DNA from: Zea mays
Lineage: Eukaryota > Streptophyta > Magnoliopsida > Poales > Poaceae
Length of the DNA stretch: 64,000 nucleotides
Assembly (NCBI RefSeq): GCF_902167145.1
Contig: NC_050100.1
Span: 215,072,081-215,136,080, forward strand
Direction: 5' to 3'
Positions 46,629 to 59,000 of this stretch are shown here, one piece after another. The position numbers and the translations under genes are program-made. Below the pieces are notes generated by a model, which was given only the letters and a program-made list of their open reading frames with translations, was not told the origin of the DNA and made no database searches. Positions within the stretch are counted from its first letter, which is position 1. The number at the start of each line of letters is the position of its first letter.

Positions 46629-48602
46629 ATGACTTCCCTCTCCTCCGCGGTGGCACTGCCGTCCTCGTGCCGGGCCCGGCCGGCGGGGGGCAGCCGGAGG
46701 GCGCGGATGGTGGTGACGCGCGCGGCGGCGTCGAGCCCGAAGCTGCCGAACGGGCGGCGGCTGCGGGTGGCTGTGGTGGGAGGCGGCCCCGCCGGTGGCG
46801 CCGCGGCGGAGGCGCTGGCCAAGGGCGGCGTGGAGACGGTGCTAATCGAGCGGAAGATGGACAACTGCAAGCCCTGCGGCGGCGCCATCCCGCTGTGCAT
46901 GGTGTCGGAGTTCGACCTGCCGCTCGACCTTGTGGACCGCAAGGTGAGGAAGATGAAGATGATTTCGCCGTCCAACGTCGCCGTCGACATCGGCCGCACG
47001 CTCGCGCCCCACGAGTACATCGGGATGGTCAGGCGCGAGGTGCTCGACGCCTACCTCCGCTCACGGGCACAGTCCGTCGGCGCGGAGGTCGTCAACGGCC
47101 TCTTCCTAAGGTATATAGCAGCTAGATTTTACAGGAACGCAAGTGAATGCTGTCATTCATACTCATGCACTGATGCTGGCAGCAATAAAACTGCATTCTG
47201 CTTGTACCACCCACCTACTAGTACAAGTTCATTTTAGTACAAGTTCAATAAAACATTTGACCTTAATTTGTGCATGCATGTCAGTTTAGATAGCTTGTGC
47301 GTGCGTGTTAAGGCTCTCAATTCTAGTAGTACTGTCACAATTTGAAATTGAATTCCATTCATGTGTGAATTTGACAACTTACCAGTACTAGAATTGAATT
47401 CGATTCCATTGCTTAATTGATATGTGAATTAAATGGAATTTGATTCAAAACGAATCGAATGGGTCAAAAGTGCACATGGAAAAAAATGGATCTGCATGCA
47501 TGCTTCAAAAGCCAACTCTGAAATCTTGAATGCCAGTTGCTGTGCAAGTGAAGGCGCGGTGTTTGATGTACCTGATTGTTTTGCTCAGGTACGAGGCGCC
47601 CAAAGAGCCGAACGGCTCGTACGTGGTGCACTACAACCACTACGACGGCAGCAACGGCAAGGTCGGCGGCGAGAAGCGGTCGTTCGAGGTGGACGCGATC
47701 GTGGGCGCGGACGGCGCCAACTCTCGCGTGGCCAAGGACATGGGCGCGGGCGACTACGAGTACGCCATCGCGTTCCAGGAGCGCGTCAAGATCCCCGACG
47801 ACAAGATGGTGTACTACGAGGAGCGCGCGGAGATGTACGTCGGCGACGACGTCTCTCCCGACTTCTACGGCTGGGTGTTCCCCAAGTGCGACCACGTCGC
47901 CGTCGGCACCGGCACCGTCACGCACAAGGCCGACATCAAGAAGTTTCAGGCCGCCACGCGCCTCCGCGCCAAGGACAAGATTGAGGGCGGCAAGATCATC
48001 CGCGTCGAGGCGCACCCCATCCCCGAGCACCCCAGGCCTAAGAGGTACCTGGTGGCTTTCTCTTCTCTCGGTGCAAGAATATAATGTCGGTTGCTGGATC
48101 ATGTATTCATGTATGTATGCCTGATCTGACTAATTGGCCAACAAATAAAATAAAAATAAAATGCAGGGTGTCCGGGCGGGTGACGCTGGTGGGCGACGCC
48201 GCGGGGTACGTGACCAAGTGCTCCGGCGAGGGCATCTACTTCGCGGCGAAGAGCGGGCGGATGTGCGCCGAGGCCATCGTGGCGGGCTCCGCCAACGGGA
48301 CGCGGATGGTGGAGGAGAGCGACCTGCGCAAGTACCTGGCCGAGTTCGACCGCCTCTACTGGCCCACTTACAAGGTGCTGGACATCCTGCAGAAGGTGTT
48401 CTACCGCTCCAACGCGGCGCGCGAGGCCTTCGTGGAGATGTGCGCCGACGACTACGTGCAGAAGATGACCTTCGACAGCTACCTCTACAAGCGCGTCGTG
48501 CCGGGCAACCCGCTCGACGACATCAAGCTCGCCGTCAACACCATCGGCAGCCTCGTCAGGGCCACCGCACTGCGCCGGGAGATGGAGAAGGTCACCTTGT
48601 GA
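46629..48602 (+). CDS. CHLP: Geranylgeranyl diphosphate/chlorophyll reductase, plastid (CHLP), 3 exons
   Basis: This FAD-linked, NADPH-dependent plastid enzyme reduces the geranylgeranyl chain to phytyl for chlorophyll, tocopherol and phylloquinone. Exons are 46629-47110, 47589-48044 and 48167-48602. Each junction is AG/GT with an Arg codon split 2+1, giving 1374 nt (457 aa), the usual plant length. The N-terminal 45 residues are a Ser/Arg/Ala-rich transit peptide. The Rossmann FAD motif VAVVGGGPAGGAAA follows, then CKPCGGAIPLCM. Exon 2 has the second flavin motif VGADGANSRVAK. Exon 3 starts VSGRVTLVGDAAGYVTKCSGEGI, which is characteristic of CHLP. The ORF is intact, its codons are strongly GC-ending like other highly expressed grass genes, and a polyadenylation hexamer lies about 310 bp after the stop. 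It converges with the RKD gene. Confidence 0.97.
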
Positions 48603-48909
48603 GCCGCCGCCCGCGACGTCATTGCCGTCGAAATGGTGTCGCAGCTGATCGGCCGGTGTATTAGTAGAGATTTGCGGCTGATCGGGTTAATTTAGGCCAA
48701 CATGCGTGGGCAGTGGGCGCGGAGAGGAAGAGAAACAAGTTGTGCAAGTGCAGCAAGTAGATCAAAAGTGCTGCCTGTTTGTATCGATGGATCCTGCAAC
48801 ATATAGCATCTGGTGATGTTGAGAATTCGGAGCAGTTCATCGACTGGATTCTGACGCCGGCAAGCATCGACGTCAATGAATGTCTAATACTTAGTACATC
48901 AAGACATGT

Positions 48910-48915
48910 AATAAA
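48910..48915 (+). terminator. Likely polyadenylation signal of CHLP
   Basis: AATAAA about 310 bp after the CHLP stop, the best-placed hexamer in the 3' flank. Plant signals are loose, so the true cleavage site is unproven. Confidence 0.5.
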
Positions 48916-49430
48916 ACTGAAACTCCCCCGTTCTGGTTCTGATTACTGTAACCCTAATCCATGTATCTTCAGTTTCTGAACTCTGGCGAGAAAGCAAATG
49001 TACAGAGACTATTGGACTGCTCGTCCACCAGGCACCAGCTCTCATACAGAATTCAATGCAAAAACTGTGATAAAATCCGAAGTGGGAGGATGGCGAGAAG
49101 AGAGAAACGAAACAAAATGATTCAACTGATGTCCAGTTAAACTTACTGCCCAATGGCAAGCCAGCCAAGCCTGATGTCAAGTTCATCACACTACAGCGTA
49201 CGCTACTGCTAAGTGCACTACGAGAGGCTGACTGCTGCCCTAATTAACTTGCTGACCAATGGCAAGCCTGATCTGAAGGTCAACACACTATGGCTAACAT
49301 TTACTGCTAATTACACTGAAAGACTGACGCGTTGCCATCAGACAAAATTCCTATGTGATCAGGGGGACTCAGACTCAGACCTGCACCTGCACAAAATCCA
49401 GGGACCATACCAGCACGCAGAAGGCATCCT

Positions 49431-50337
49431 TCACCAGGCGCCATGGCCTATGAGTCGCTTCCTCCTGAAGCTCTCCTTGAAGCACGCCTGCCTGAGATCC
49501 TTGGTCCTCTGATCCAGAATCGCATCGGGCCTCTCCTCGATCATCTTCTTTGTCAGCTGCAGGAATTCCACCACGCTCCTGGTCAGATTCTCGTCCTCTT
49601 GTACGTTTTCCTTGAAGCACACCAGCCTGAGCCCCTCCATCCTCTGATCAAGCATCGCATCGGGCCTCTCCCCGATCGGCTTCATGGTCTGATCCAGGAA
49701 TTCCACCAGGCTCCTGGTCAGATGCCCGTTCTCCTGTGCATTCTGCTTCCCTATCCCCTGCAGGACGCGCACTCCAAGCTTGCCAGTTCATGAAGATCGC
49801 AGAAAAATTCTACTGGCGGAAACGAACTTGAAGCCAGTGCTAGAGCGAGAGAAGCTGAGACCTGGACGTTGTCGATGAGTTTGTCCAGACTCTTCAGCTT
49901 CCGGTATGGCCAGCGCGTGACGCCAAGCTTCCTGCATTGCCTCTTCAGGACGGTGACCCCCACGTTGAGCTCCTGCGCCGCCTGCTTGATCGGCACGGAG
50001 AAGTGCCGAGACAACTGCTCAAAAGTTAGTTCCTTCTTCTTCGTCCCTGACGACGACCCACCGCCCCGACGTCCTGGTATCTCTGCGACCGTCTGCACAT
50101 TGCCATACACGATCAGGGCCTTCTCGCAGTCGCCTTCTTCGCTCTTGCGACGCGCCTCGTCCTCCTCCATCTGAGCCCAGAAACTTGGAAAGTCAACATC
50201 AAACAGGCCGCCAAGCTCATCTGCGTTCAAAGGGGAAAACATGAACTCAAGACAATGTGCAAGGGCATGATAGCTTGCTTGCGCGCATCCTTGTAGCAAA
50301 GCGTTGTTGTACCTTGAGAGAAGAAGTTCATTTCCAT
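49431..50337 (-). CDS. RKD-type RWP-RK transcription factor, 3 exons
   Basis: RKD proteins are plant nuclear DNA-binding regulators, best known for egg-cell and germ-line identity. Exons are 50337-50313, 50220-49862 and 49757-49431. Exon 1 is only 25 nt (MEMNFFSQ). A split Asp codon joins it to exon 2, and the sum is 236 aa. Exon 2 carries an acidic N-terminal part (DELGGLFDVDFPSFW) and the RWP-RK domain: LTFEQLSRHFSVPIKQAAQELNV, then LKRQCRKLG and RWPYRK, followed by a KLKSLDKLI helix. Exon 3 carries the RKD tail (ERPDA..D.R...LRQACFK), present twice as a 45-residue tandem repeat (residues about 141-185 and 186-230). The exon 3 acceptor (CCTGCAG at 49758) is the best of several, and a nearby CAAG upstream would add a few residues. 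It stands tail-to-tail with CHLP. The specific orthologue is not known. Confidence 0.88.
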
Positions 50338-51226
50338 TGGTGTAGGAAAGGACTTCAAGCTGAGCAGGGGATGCTATAAGGAACAGTCGAACAGATGCTT
50401 TATTTAGAAACTTTATATTTTGGAAGACATTTCCATTTTTGAAGCCTAGCTCTTTCTCTCTCTTCTCTGACGTCAGCTAGATACACGCGTGCATCTACTG
50501 TGAACACCAAAACTAAAATAAAAAAATGCAAGGATTCATGTATAAGTGAGCAACCGAGAATTCTATAGATTAGCTTACGAGCATCGCCAAAAGTGACTTC
50601 GATTAGTGCTACATCTTAAAATATAAAGTAAAAAAAAACAACCTCAACAGTACTAATTAGAAAAAGAGACAGACCAAGTGACTCAAATATATTATATATA
50701 TTACCTTCGTCCTAAAATATAATTTATTTTAGACTAAATATTATTTATTAATTAACATATTAATATAGTTTGTATTTATGTCTATACTATGTGTACGGAC
50801 AAAATGGTTACAAAGAACTATATTTTAGAACAGATGGAGTATTCTGGATTAATTAGTGTTCCTTGTTTTTTACCTCATCATCAACCTTTTCTTTCTTAAT
50901 AATGTAATTTATTTCCTAAAATACATAATTTATGGATTAATTGTTGGTGCTCAATTTATTTTTAGTGTCCTAAACATTTTAAATGATGTAGTATTTTAAT
51001 TTTTAAGGCACTATTTTATGATACCTTATTGAAGAAGCTATAAAGAAGTGACGATTATTAGGGAAAGAGGTACCACGGTCCACGAGTTGCAATAGTAAGG
51101 TGCTTGTGTGCATCTAATAAGTTTACTATGAACATAGTGAAGACAAGCACAAATGACAATCATTGAACATAAGGTCCATACCCTAGACTCTAGATATATT
51201 GCAGGTCGATGTAGTCGCCCAGTTGG
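50338..51226. other. 5' flank of the RKD gene and intergenic DNA
   Basis: AT-rich, no gene seen. It contains one Stowaway MITE (50704-50839). The RKD promoter should lie in the first few hundred bases, but no TATA box was fixed. Confidence 0.55.
50704..50839. mobile_element. Stowaway MITE, 136 bp
   Basis: Ends ccttcgtcctaaaatata and, inverted, ctccatctgttctaaaatat, with TA on both sides (50702-50703 and 50840-50841), as in Stowaway (Tc1/mariner-related) elements. It lies about 370 bp upstream of the RKD ATG. Confidence 0.85.
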
Positions 51227-54200
51227 TGTAAAGCCCAAAGTTGGTGGAGAAAAGAAATGATGAAGAGGAGTCCTTTACTAAAACACAAATAAACCATTGC
51301 CTCATATTGGACTTTTGGTTTGTGCATTTAAAACAATAATAATATTAATAGAAATACATTAATGTTCACATTTGGATTTAAGCCCTAATTTGCAAATTAG
51401 AATTTGGAGAAGGAGGTGGATTATACAAAGTAGAGGAGAATAAATGTATGAAAGAATATATTTTGTCCCCATTAATATTTTAATTTAAGAACTTAACTCA
51501 GATAAGAAGCTCACAAACAAGTTGGAATTCAAATTAATATTAAAGACTTGAATTTGTGAAAAGGGGAAATAAGAAAAAGAGAAGGGATATAAAACAAAAA
51601 TATAAATAATATATAAATAAATATATTCAGAATTAATATCCCTAACTTCACAAAAATAAGTTGAAATGATGAGCCATAGAGGTTTGAATTTAAGTTTGAA
51701 TTCAAATTTAACTTGGAAATGAAGAAAAGAAATAGAAAATAAAATGGAAAAAGAGAAAAACCTTAACTGGGCCTCTACTCCACATTTCGGCCCATCTCCA
51801 CTTATCTCCCGCGCGGCCCAACTTCACCCCCGCCACGCCGCACTCACTCGCTGACAGGTGGGGCCCTCTGCCCAGCCTCTCCCTCGCGCCGTTCACTCCG
51901 CGCGCGACCACTTACGCGTGGGTCCTGGTCGTCAGGTCTATCCTCTCCCTTGCATCGTAACAGCTCGAGCGCAGAACTCGGCTGGAACTTCGGACGACTC
52001 AGCTCGGAATCCTCTCGTGGCAGTGTATAAATCCAACACGCAACCGTGGATCTCGCCAAATCGCCAGGATCACGACGCCCTGCGCGCACCCCTGCCTACA
52101 CACACCTGCCGCCGCCTTCCCAGCGCGCGGAGCCGCTCCGCGCCGTCGATCCTCCATGGTCAAGGCATCGGGCGAAACCAGGAAATATCGCGGGGCGCGG
52201 TGGAGCGTCCCATGATGACTGCTCGCGCGGGGGGGTCCAATGCTGGCGGAAGTGTTGCCGTAGAGCTTCGGCGCCTCGGAACTTCTCGCCATCGGTGATG
52301 GTCCACCGTGGACCGCATCCCTCCGCATCTATGCTCGACTCCACGCAGGTATCTGTATGAACCCATTCCCCGTGCTCGCCTTGTGGTCCGCGTAGCATAG
52401 CTTAGGTTTTCGGTTGGTAATAACCGTCGGTTCGCCGGACCCAGGGCGCCGGCCATGGGCGCCACCATGGGCTGGCATGTCACCGTGGCCGTCTGCCGTA
52501 AGGTACCTTCTACCTGATCACCTCGTCCTCGATTTCGTTTTGCGCACGAAGTTAACCTCATCCAGTAGTCGGAGCAGTGGAATTCGGGTGGCCGGCGAAG
52601 GGCTCCGCCGTGCGGAGGTGTCCCTGCGCGGCTCCGACTGGGAGGTTGATGACGCTGGGGCGTCCGTAGATTAGAAAATGAACGGCCCGGATCGAATCTG
52701 TGGCTCGGTTTAGCTAGGGCTGCGCTCGACCGTGGGATTCAAATCATGCGCACGCGAGTAGTTTGGAGCATTTAAAAATCGTGCCCGCAAATCTGGCATC
52801 CGACGGCTGAGTTTGGGTACCGGTTCGCGGGGGCTACGATGTAATCCGAGCGCTCGGCTTTTAATTCAACGGCCGATATTAAGCGATACCCCTTCGGCTC
52901 TGGCTTTTTGCGTAAGAAACCCTGGGGTTAAAAGAATTCAACCCGCCGTCCTTACCAGGGGCGCTCAGAGTCTTGAGATAACTTACATGTTGGCCCCTGC
53001 GCTTACCAGAAATTGACGCCCACTCCAGGGAATTATAAAACCAGAGAAAATAAACCAGAAATGTATTTTTAGTATAAATAATTGCAGAAACTTGTTTAAA
53101 CCCTAGAAAATTCATATGAACTCCAAATTGATCCATTCCAATTCCTATAATTTTGTAATAATGTTGTTTATCACCCTGTGTCTCTGATTTAACATGAAAA
53201 TGGTATTAAAAATTTATCTCTTAATTAATCTCGTACCAAATACATAAACCTTGGAAAATTCATAACTCTTCCGTTTTAACCCCGATTTGATCCGTTCAAG
53301 TTGCGTTGGTCTCGTAGAAACGCGTAGATTATTATTACGCAATTTATTCTTATGATTGGTGTGATGTTAATCTTGCGTATACCATGTTTGTTTGTATTGC
53401 TACGACTAGCGTGAGGACACGTGTCATCTGAAGAGCAAGTTGGTACCTGGAATCTCAAGCCCTAGGCAAGTTGTGCCCTTGATCACTTCTTTTACCCACT
53501 CATGTTCTAATTAATCATAATGATCTGCATAGGTTAATTTTGATGGGACCCAATAGGTTACCCTAGTTTGATTATCTTTATACCTTGTTTACCACTGAAC
53601 TTTTTGGGTAGTACTTGCTAGTGCTTTTATGTGGTTTTGGGTATGAGGATACATTATTCATGATCACACTGTTATTATCTGTTTATTATTACTGTTCATG
53701 ATAAGATCATTATGTTAATTGGAACATGGAGAACCACCCGGGAAAACAGTGCTACCACAAGGGTTTAATGGGACGCCCTTGGCCGATTAATTAGGAAAGC
53801 TAGTGGAAGACTACCTTACCTGAAAGGGGCAAGGGCAGTAGGGGAGTGGTCAGTGTAGGGAGGCCCTCGGGAGGATTTTGCTGTGATGGCGGTCCTGCAA
53901 GGGATTCCTGGGGAGGCCCTCGGGAGGATTTTGCTGTGATGGCGGTCCTGCAAGGGATTCCTGGGGAGGCCCTCGGGAGGATTTTGCTGTGATGGCGGTC
54001 CTGCAAGGGATTCCTGCATTGGAGCTTCCTATAAACTGTAGCGGGTTTTCTGAAGCTAGTGGAACTTTGTAAAGGCCTCGTAGTGTTACCCTGCCTCGCC
54101 TCCTCGGTAGAGGTGTATGGAAAGTCGCGATCCCTTGGCAGATGGGTAACATGACTTGTGGGTAAAGATGCGCAACCTCTGCAGAGTGTAAAACTGGTAT

Positions 54201-54803
54201 ACTAGCCGTGCTCACGGTCATGAGCGGCTCGGACACTCACATGATTAATTTATGGAACTTAAATTCAATTTGTCATATGCATTGCATCGCAGGTGATGTT
54301 GTTACTTCTGTTCTACTACTTAATTGGGTTGGTATTTACTTATACTTAGTAATTGCTAATAAAATTTTGACCAACTTTAAAAGCAATGCTCAGCTTCAAC
54401 CATCTCCGTTGGTAAGCCTTACACTTCACGTGAGCTCCCACCTTTGGCGAGTTCATTCACATTATTCCCCACAACTTGTTGAGCAATGAACGTATGTGAG
54501 CTCACTCTTGCTGTCTCACACCCCCCCACAGGTCAAGAACAGGTACCGCATGTTGAGGCGCTTGGAGGATGCTGCGATGTGTTCGTGAGTGGTCTAGGCC
54601 GTCGTCTCCCAGTCAACTTTGGGTTGCTGGACCGTTGTCTCCCTATAATGTAATTATTTATTTTGTATAGAACTCCTGTTATATATAAAGATGTGACATT
54701 CGATCCTGTGCCACTATACATCATATGTGTGAGACTTGGTCCCAGCACACCTGGTGTTTATGTTAGCGCCCGGGTTTTGGACCCCTAAAACCCGGGTGTT
54801 ACA
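51227..54803 (+). repeat. 5' LTR of the LARD-like element
   Basis: 3577 bp, TGTAAAGCCC to GTGTTACA. It contains a GC-rich island (about 51770-52680) within AT-rich flanks and the 53-bp tandem repeat at 53858-54016. Several short open frames in the island are not supported as genes. Confidence 0.93.
53858..54016 (+). repeat. Tandem repeat 3 x 53 bp in the 5' LTR
   Basis: Units start at 53858, 53911 and 53964 (gggaggccctcgggaggatt...). Copies are almost identical. The same array is in the other LTR. Confidence 0.95.
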
Positions 54804-56064
54804 GAAGTGGTATCAGAGGAATGTTGACTGTAGGACGAAACCTAGATAGAACTGGACAACCATTATCTACTTACCTTTGCTACTCTGATTCTTTTCTAAA
54901 CTTATCTTAATCTTTTCTCATCTAATTCCGCTTACTCTGATTATTCTTATCTTTTCTTTCTAAAAGACAAATGTGGATTTCACACTTTGAAATCCTATGC
55001 CTAAAGTGACTTTAGGAATAGGAGACCTAATCCTAGGAACAAAAACAAAACTATTTTTATAAAGTGTTTATATATTTGAATGTTTGTTCTTATGATACCT
55101 GTCTGATTTGAATCTTTGATTGAGTGTGATGGGTTGTGGAGTAATGTCCACAATTGCATCTGCATATACACATAGGTATAAAAATATATTTAACTAGACA
55201 AACTAAATTATCCTTCAATAAAGTAACTAGCCTAACAATACCCATCTTATATTAAAGATTCTACCTTATCTTTATGGATTCATCTTGTCCTAATAAGCAT
55301 ATTTACCCCACCCTAGTAACAACCAAGATCTAATCCAAAGTAATTAGATATTATCTAGTTTAATCTAGTCATACCAACCTAATCTGGATTCTATCTAATC
55401 CAATATGATCTAAGCTAGTGTGAGTTACTTAATGCTGGTAGAAAGGATAAGGCCATACTCCTAAATCACTTAAAGCCTAATTTGGAGACTTATATCAACA
55501 TTGGCCATACACAACAACTCGATCTATTTAACAAGTTACATAACCTACCCAATCAATAGAGTCTTAATGGATTACATAATCTATCAACCAACACCTGACA
55601 TCAAACCAGACTTTGGCCTACATCATATAGTCCATCTCACCCATAACTATTCTAACCATATTTCCCCCAACTCCGATAATATACACTAACTCCTAATCAA
55701 AGAGACAAGACCGAAGAGTATGATCAACTTCATCAAGTAAGGATGAGCTCCAACTCAAGTCTTCAAGGATCAAGTGAGGTCACCAAGATGAGTCAAGATC
55801 TACAATCTTGGATGAAGTCTTTTCTTATCCTACTCTTTCTTACCCAAACCTATATATGCCCTAAAGACATCTTCTATCCTACATAATTAAAGTGGACATA
55901 CATATATATACCCATGCTCTCCTAATCACTTACTAATGAAAAAAAAAGAGAGACTCTTGATTTTGAACTAATTAGAAACTAAAAGTTAGATTTCAAATCA
56001 CTCTTCCTATATCCTCTTTCTTACAAATCTCGAGGACGAGATTATTTTTAAGGGGGGTAGGATT
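54804..56064 (+). other. Non-coding interior of the LARD-like element
   Basis: 1261 bp of AT-rich, low-complexity DNA with many taatctaatcta-like words. The PBS TGGTATCAGAG is at 54808-54818 (initiator Met-tRNA). The PPT aaggggggtag is at 56050-56060. No retroviral-type domain was seen in any frame. Confidence 0.9.
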
Positions 56065-59000
56065 TGTAAAGCCCAAAGTTGGTGGAGAAAAGAAATGATG
56101 AAGAGGAGTCCTTTACTAAAACACAAATAAACCATTGCCTCATATTGGACTTTTGGTTTGTGCATTTAAAACAATAATAATATTAATAGAAATACATTAA
56201 TGTTCACATTTGGATTTAAGCCCTAATTTGCAAATTAGAATTTGGAGAAGGAGGTGGATTATACAAAGTAGAGGAGAATAAATGTATGAAAGAATATATT
56301 TTGTCCCCATTAATATTTTAATTTAAGAACTTAACTCAGATAAGAAGCTCACAAACAAGTTGGAATTCAAATTAATATTAAAGACTTGAATTTGTGAAAA
56401 GGGGAAATAAGAAAAAGAGAAGGGATATAAAACAAAAATATAAATAATATATAAATAAATATATTCAGAATTAATATCCCTAACTTCACAAAAATAAGTT
56501 GAAATGATGAGCCATAGAGGTTTGAATTTAAGTTTGAATTCAAATTTAACTTGGAAATGAAGAAAAGAAATAGAAAATAAAATGGAAAAAGAGAAAAACC
56601 TTAACTGGGCCTCTACTCCACATTTCGGCCCATCTCCACTTATCTCCCGCGCGGCCCAACTTCACCCCCGCCACGCCGCACTCACTCGCTGACAGGTGGG
56701 GCCCTCTGCCCAGCCTCTCCCTCGCGCCGTTCACTCCGCGCGCGACCACTTACGCGTGGGTCCTGGTCGTCAGGTCTATCCTCTCCCTTGCATCGTAACA
56801 GCTCGAGCGCAGAACTCGGCTGGAACTTCGGACGACTCAGCTCGGAATCCTCTCGTGGCAGTGTATAAATCCAACACGCAACCGTGGATCTCGCCAAATC
56901 GCCAGGATCACGACGCCCTGCGCGCACCCCTGCCTACACACACCTGCCGCCGCCTTCCCAGCGCGCGGAGCCGCTCCGCGCCGTCGATCCTCCATGGTCA
57001 AGGCATCGGGCGAAACCAGGAAATATCGCGGGGCGCGGTGGAGCGTCCCATGATGACTGCTCGCGCGGGGGGGTCCAATGCTGGCGGAAGTGTTGCCGTA
57101 GAGCTTCGGCGCCTCGGAACTTCTCGCCATCGGTGATGGTCCACCGTGGACCGCATCCCTCCGCATCTATGCTCGACTCCACGCAGGTATCTGTATGAAC
57201 CCATTCCCCGTGCTCGCCTTGTGGTCCGCGTAGCATAGCTTAGGTTTTCGGTTGGTAATAACCGTCGGTTCGCCGGACCCAGGGCGCCGGCCATGGGCGC
57301 CACCATGGGCTGGCATGTCACCGTGGCCGTCTGCCGTAAGGTACCTTCTACCTGATCACCTCGTCCTCGATTTCGTTTTGCGCACGAAGTTAACCTCATC
57401 CAGTAGTCGGAGCAGTGGAATTCGGGTGGCCGGCGAAGGGCTCCGCCGTGCGGAGGTGTCCCTGCGCGGCTCCGACTGGGAGGTTGATGACGCTGGGGCG
57501 TCCGTAGATTAGAAAATGAACGGCCCGGATCGAATCTGTGGCTCGGTTTAGCTAGGGCTGCGCTCGACCGTGGGATTCAAATCATGCGCACGCGAGTAGT
57601 TTGGAGCATTTAAAAATCGTGCCCGCAAATCTGGCATCCGACGGCTGAGTTTGGGTACCGGTTCGCGGGGGCTACGATGTAATCCGAGCGCTCGGCTTTT
57701 AATTCAACGGCCGATATTAAGCGATACCCCTTCGGCTCTGGCTTTTTGCGTAAGAAACCCTGGGGTTAAAAGAATTCAACCCGCCGTCCTTACCAGGGGC
57801 GCTCAGAGTCTTGAGATAACTTACATGTTGGCCCCTGCGCTTACCAGAAATTGACGCCCACTCCAGGGAATTATAAAACCAGAGAAAATAAACCAGAAAT
57901 GTATTTTTAGTATAAATAATTGCAGAAACTTGTTTAAACCCTAGAAAATTCATATGAACTCCAAATTGATCCATTCCAATTCCTATAATTTTGTAATAAT
58001 GTTGTTTATCACCCTGTGTCTCTGATTTAACATGAAAATGGTATTAAAAATTTATCTCTTAATTAATCTCGTACCAAATACATAAACCTTGGAAAATTCA
58101 TAACTCTTCCGTTTTAACCCCGATTTGATCCGTTCAAGTTGCGTTGGTCTCGTAGAAACGCGTAGATTATTATTACGCAATTTATTCTTATGATTGGTGT
58201 GATGTTAATCTTGCGTATACCATGTTTGTTTGTATTGCTACGACTAGCGTGAGGACACGTGTCATCTGAAGAGCAAGTTGGTACCTGGAATCTCAAGCCC
58301 TAGGCAAGTTGTGCCCTTGATCACTTCTTTTACCCACTCATGTTCTAATTAATCATAATGATCTGCATAGGTTAATTTTGATGGGACCCAATAGGTTACC
58401 CTAGTTTGATTATCTTTATACCTTGTTTACCACTGAACTTTTTGGGTAGTACTTGCTAGTGCTTTTATGTGGTTTTGGGTATGAGGATACATTATTCATG
58501 ATCACACTGTTATTATCTGTTTATTATTACTGTTCATGATAAGATCATTATGTTAATTGGAACATGGAGAACCACCCGGGAAAACAGTGCTACCACAAGG
58601 GTTTAATGGGACGCCCTTGGCCGATTAATTAGGAAAGCTAGTGGAAGACTACCTTACCTGAAAGGGGCAAGGGCAGTAGGGGAGTGGTCAGTGTAGGGAG
58701 GCCCTCGGGAGGATTTTGCTGTGATGGCGGTCCTGCAAGGGATTCCTGGGGAGGCCCTCGGGAGGATTTTGCTGTGATGGCGGTCCTGCAAGGGATTCCT
58801 GGGGAGGCCCTCGGGAGGATTTTGCTGTGATGGCGGTCCTGCAAGGGATTCCTGCATTGGAGCTTCCTATAAACTGTAGCGGGTTTTCTGAAGCTAGTGG
58901 AACTTTGTAAAGGCCTCGTAGTGTTACCCTGCCTCGCCTCCTCGGTAGAGGTGTATGGAAAGTCGCGATCCCTTGGCAGATGGGTAACATGACTTGTGGG

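Noticed and set aside
52046..52674. Several 86-146-codon frames in the GC-rich island of the long LTRs
   Set aside because: Overlapping frames on both strands, no domain, and present in both LTRs; explained by base composition.
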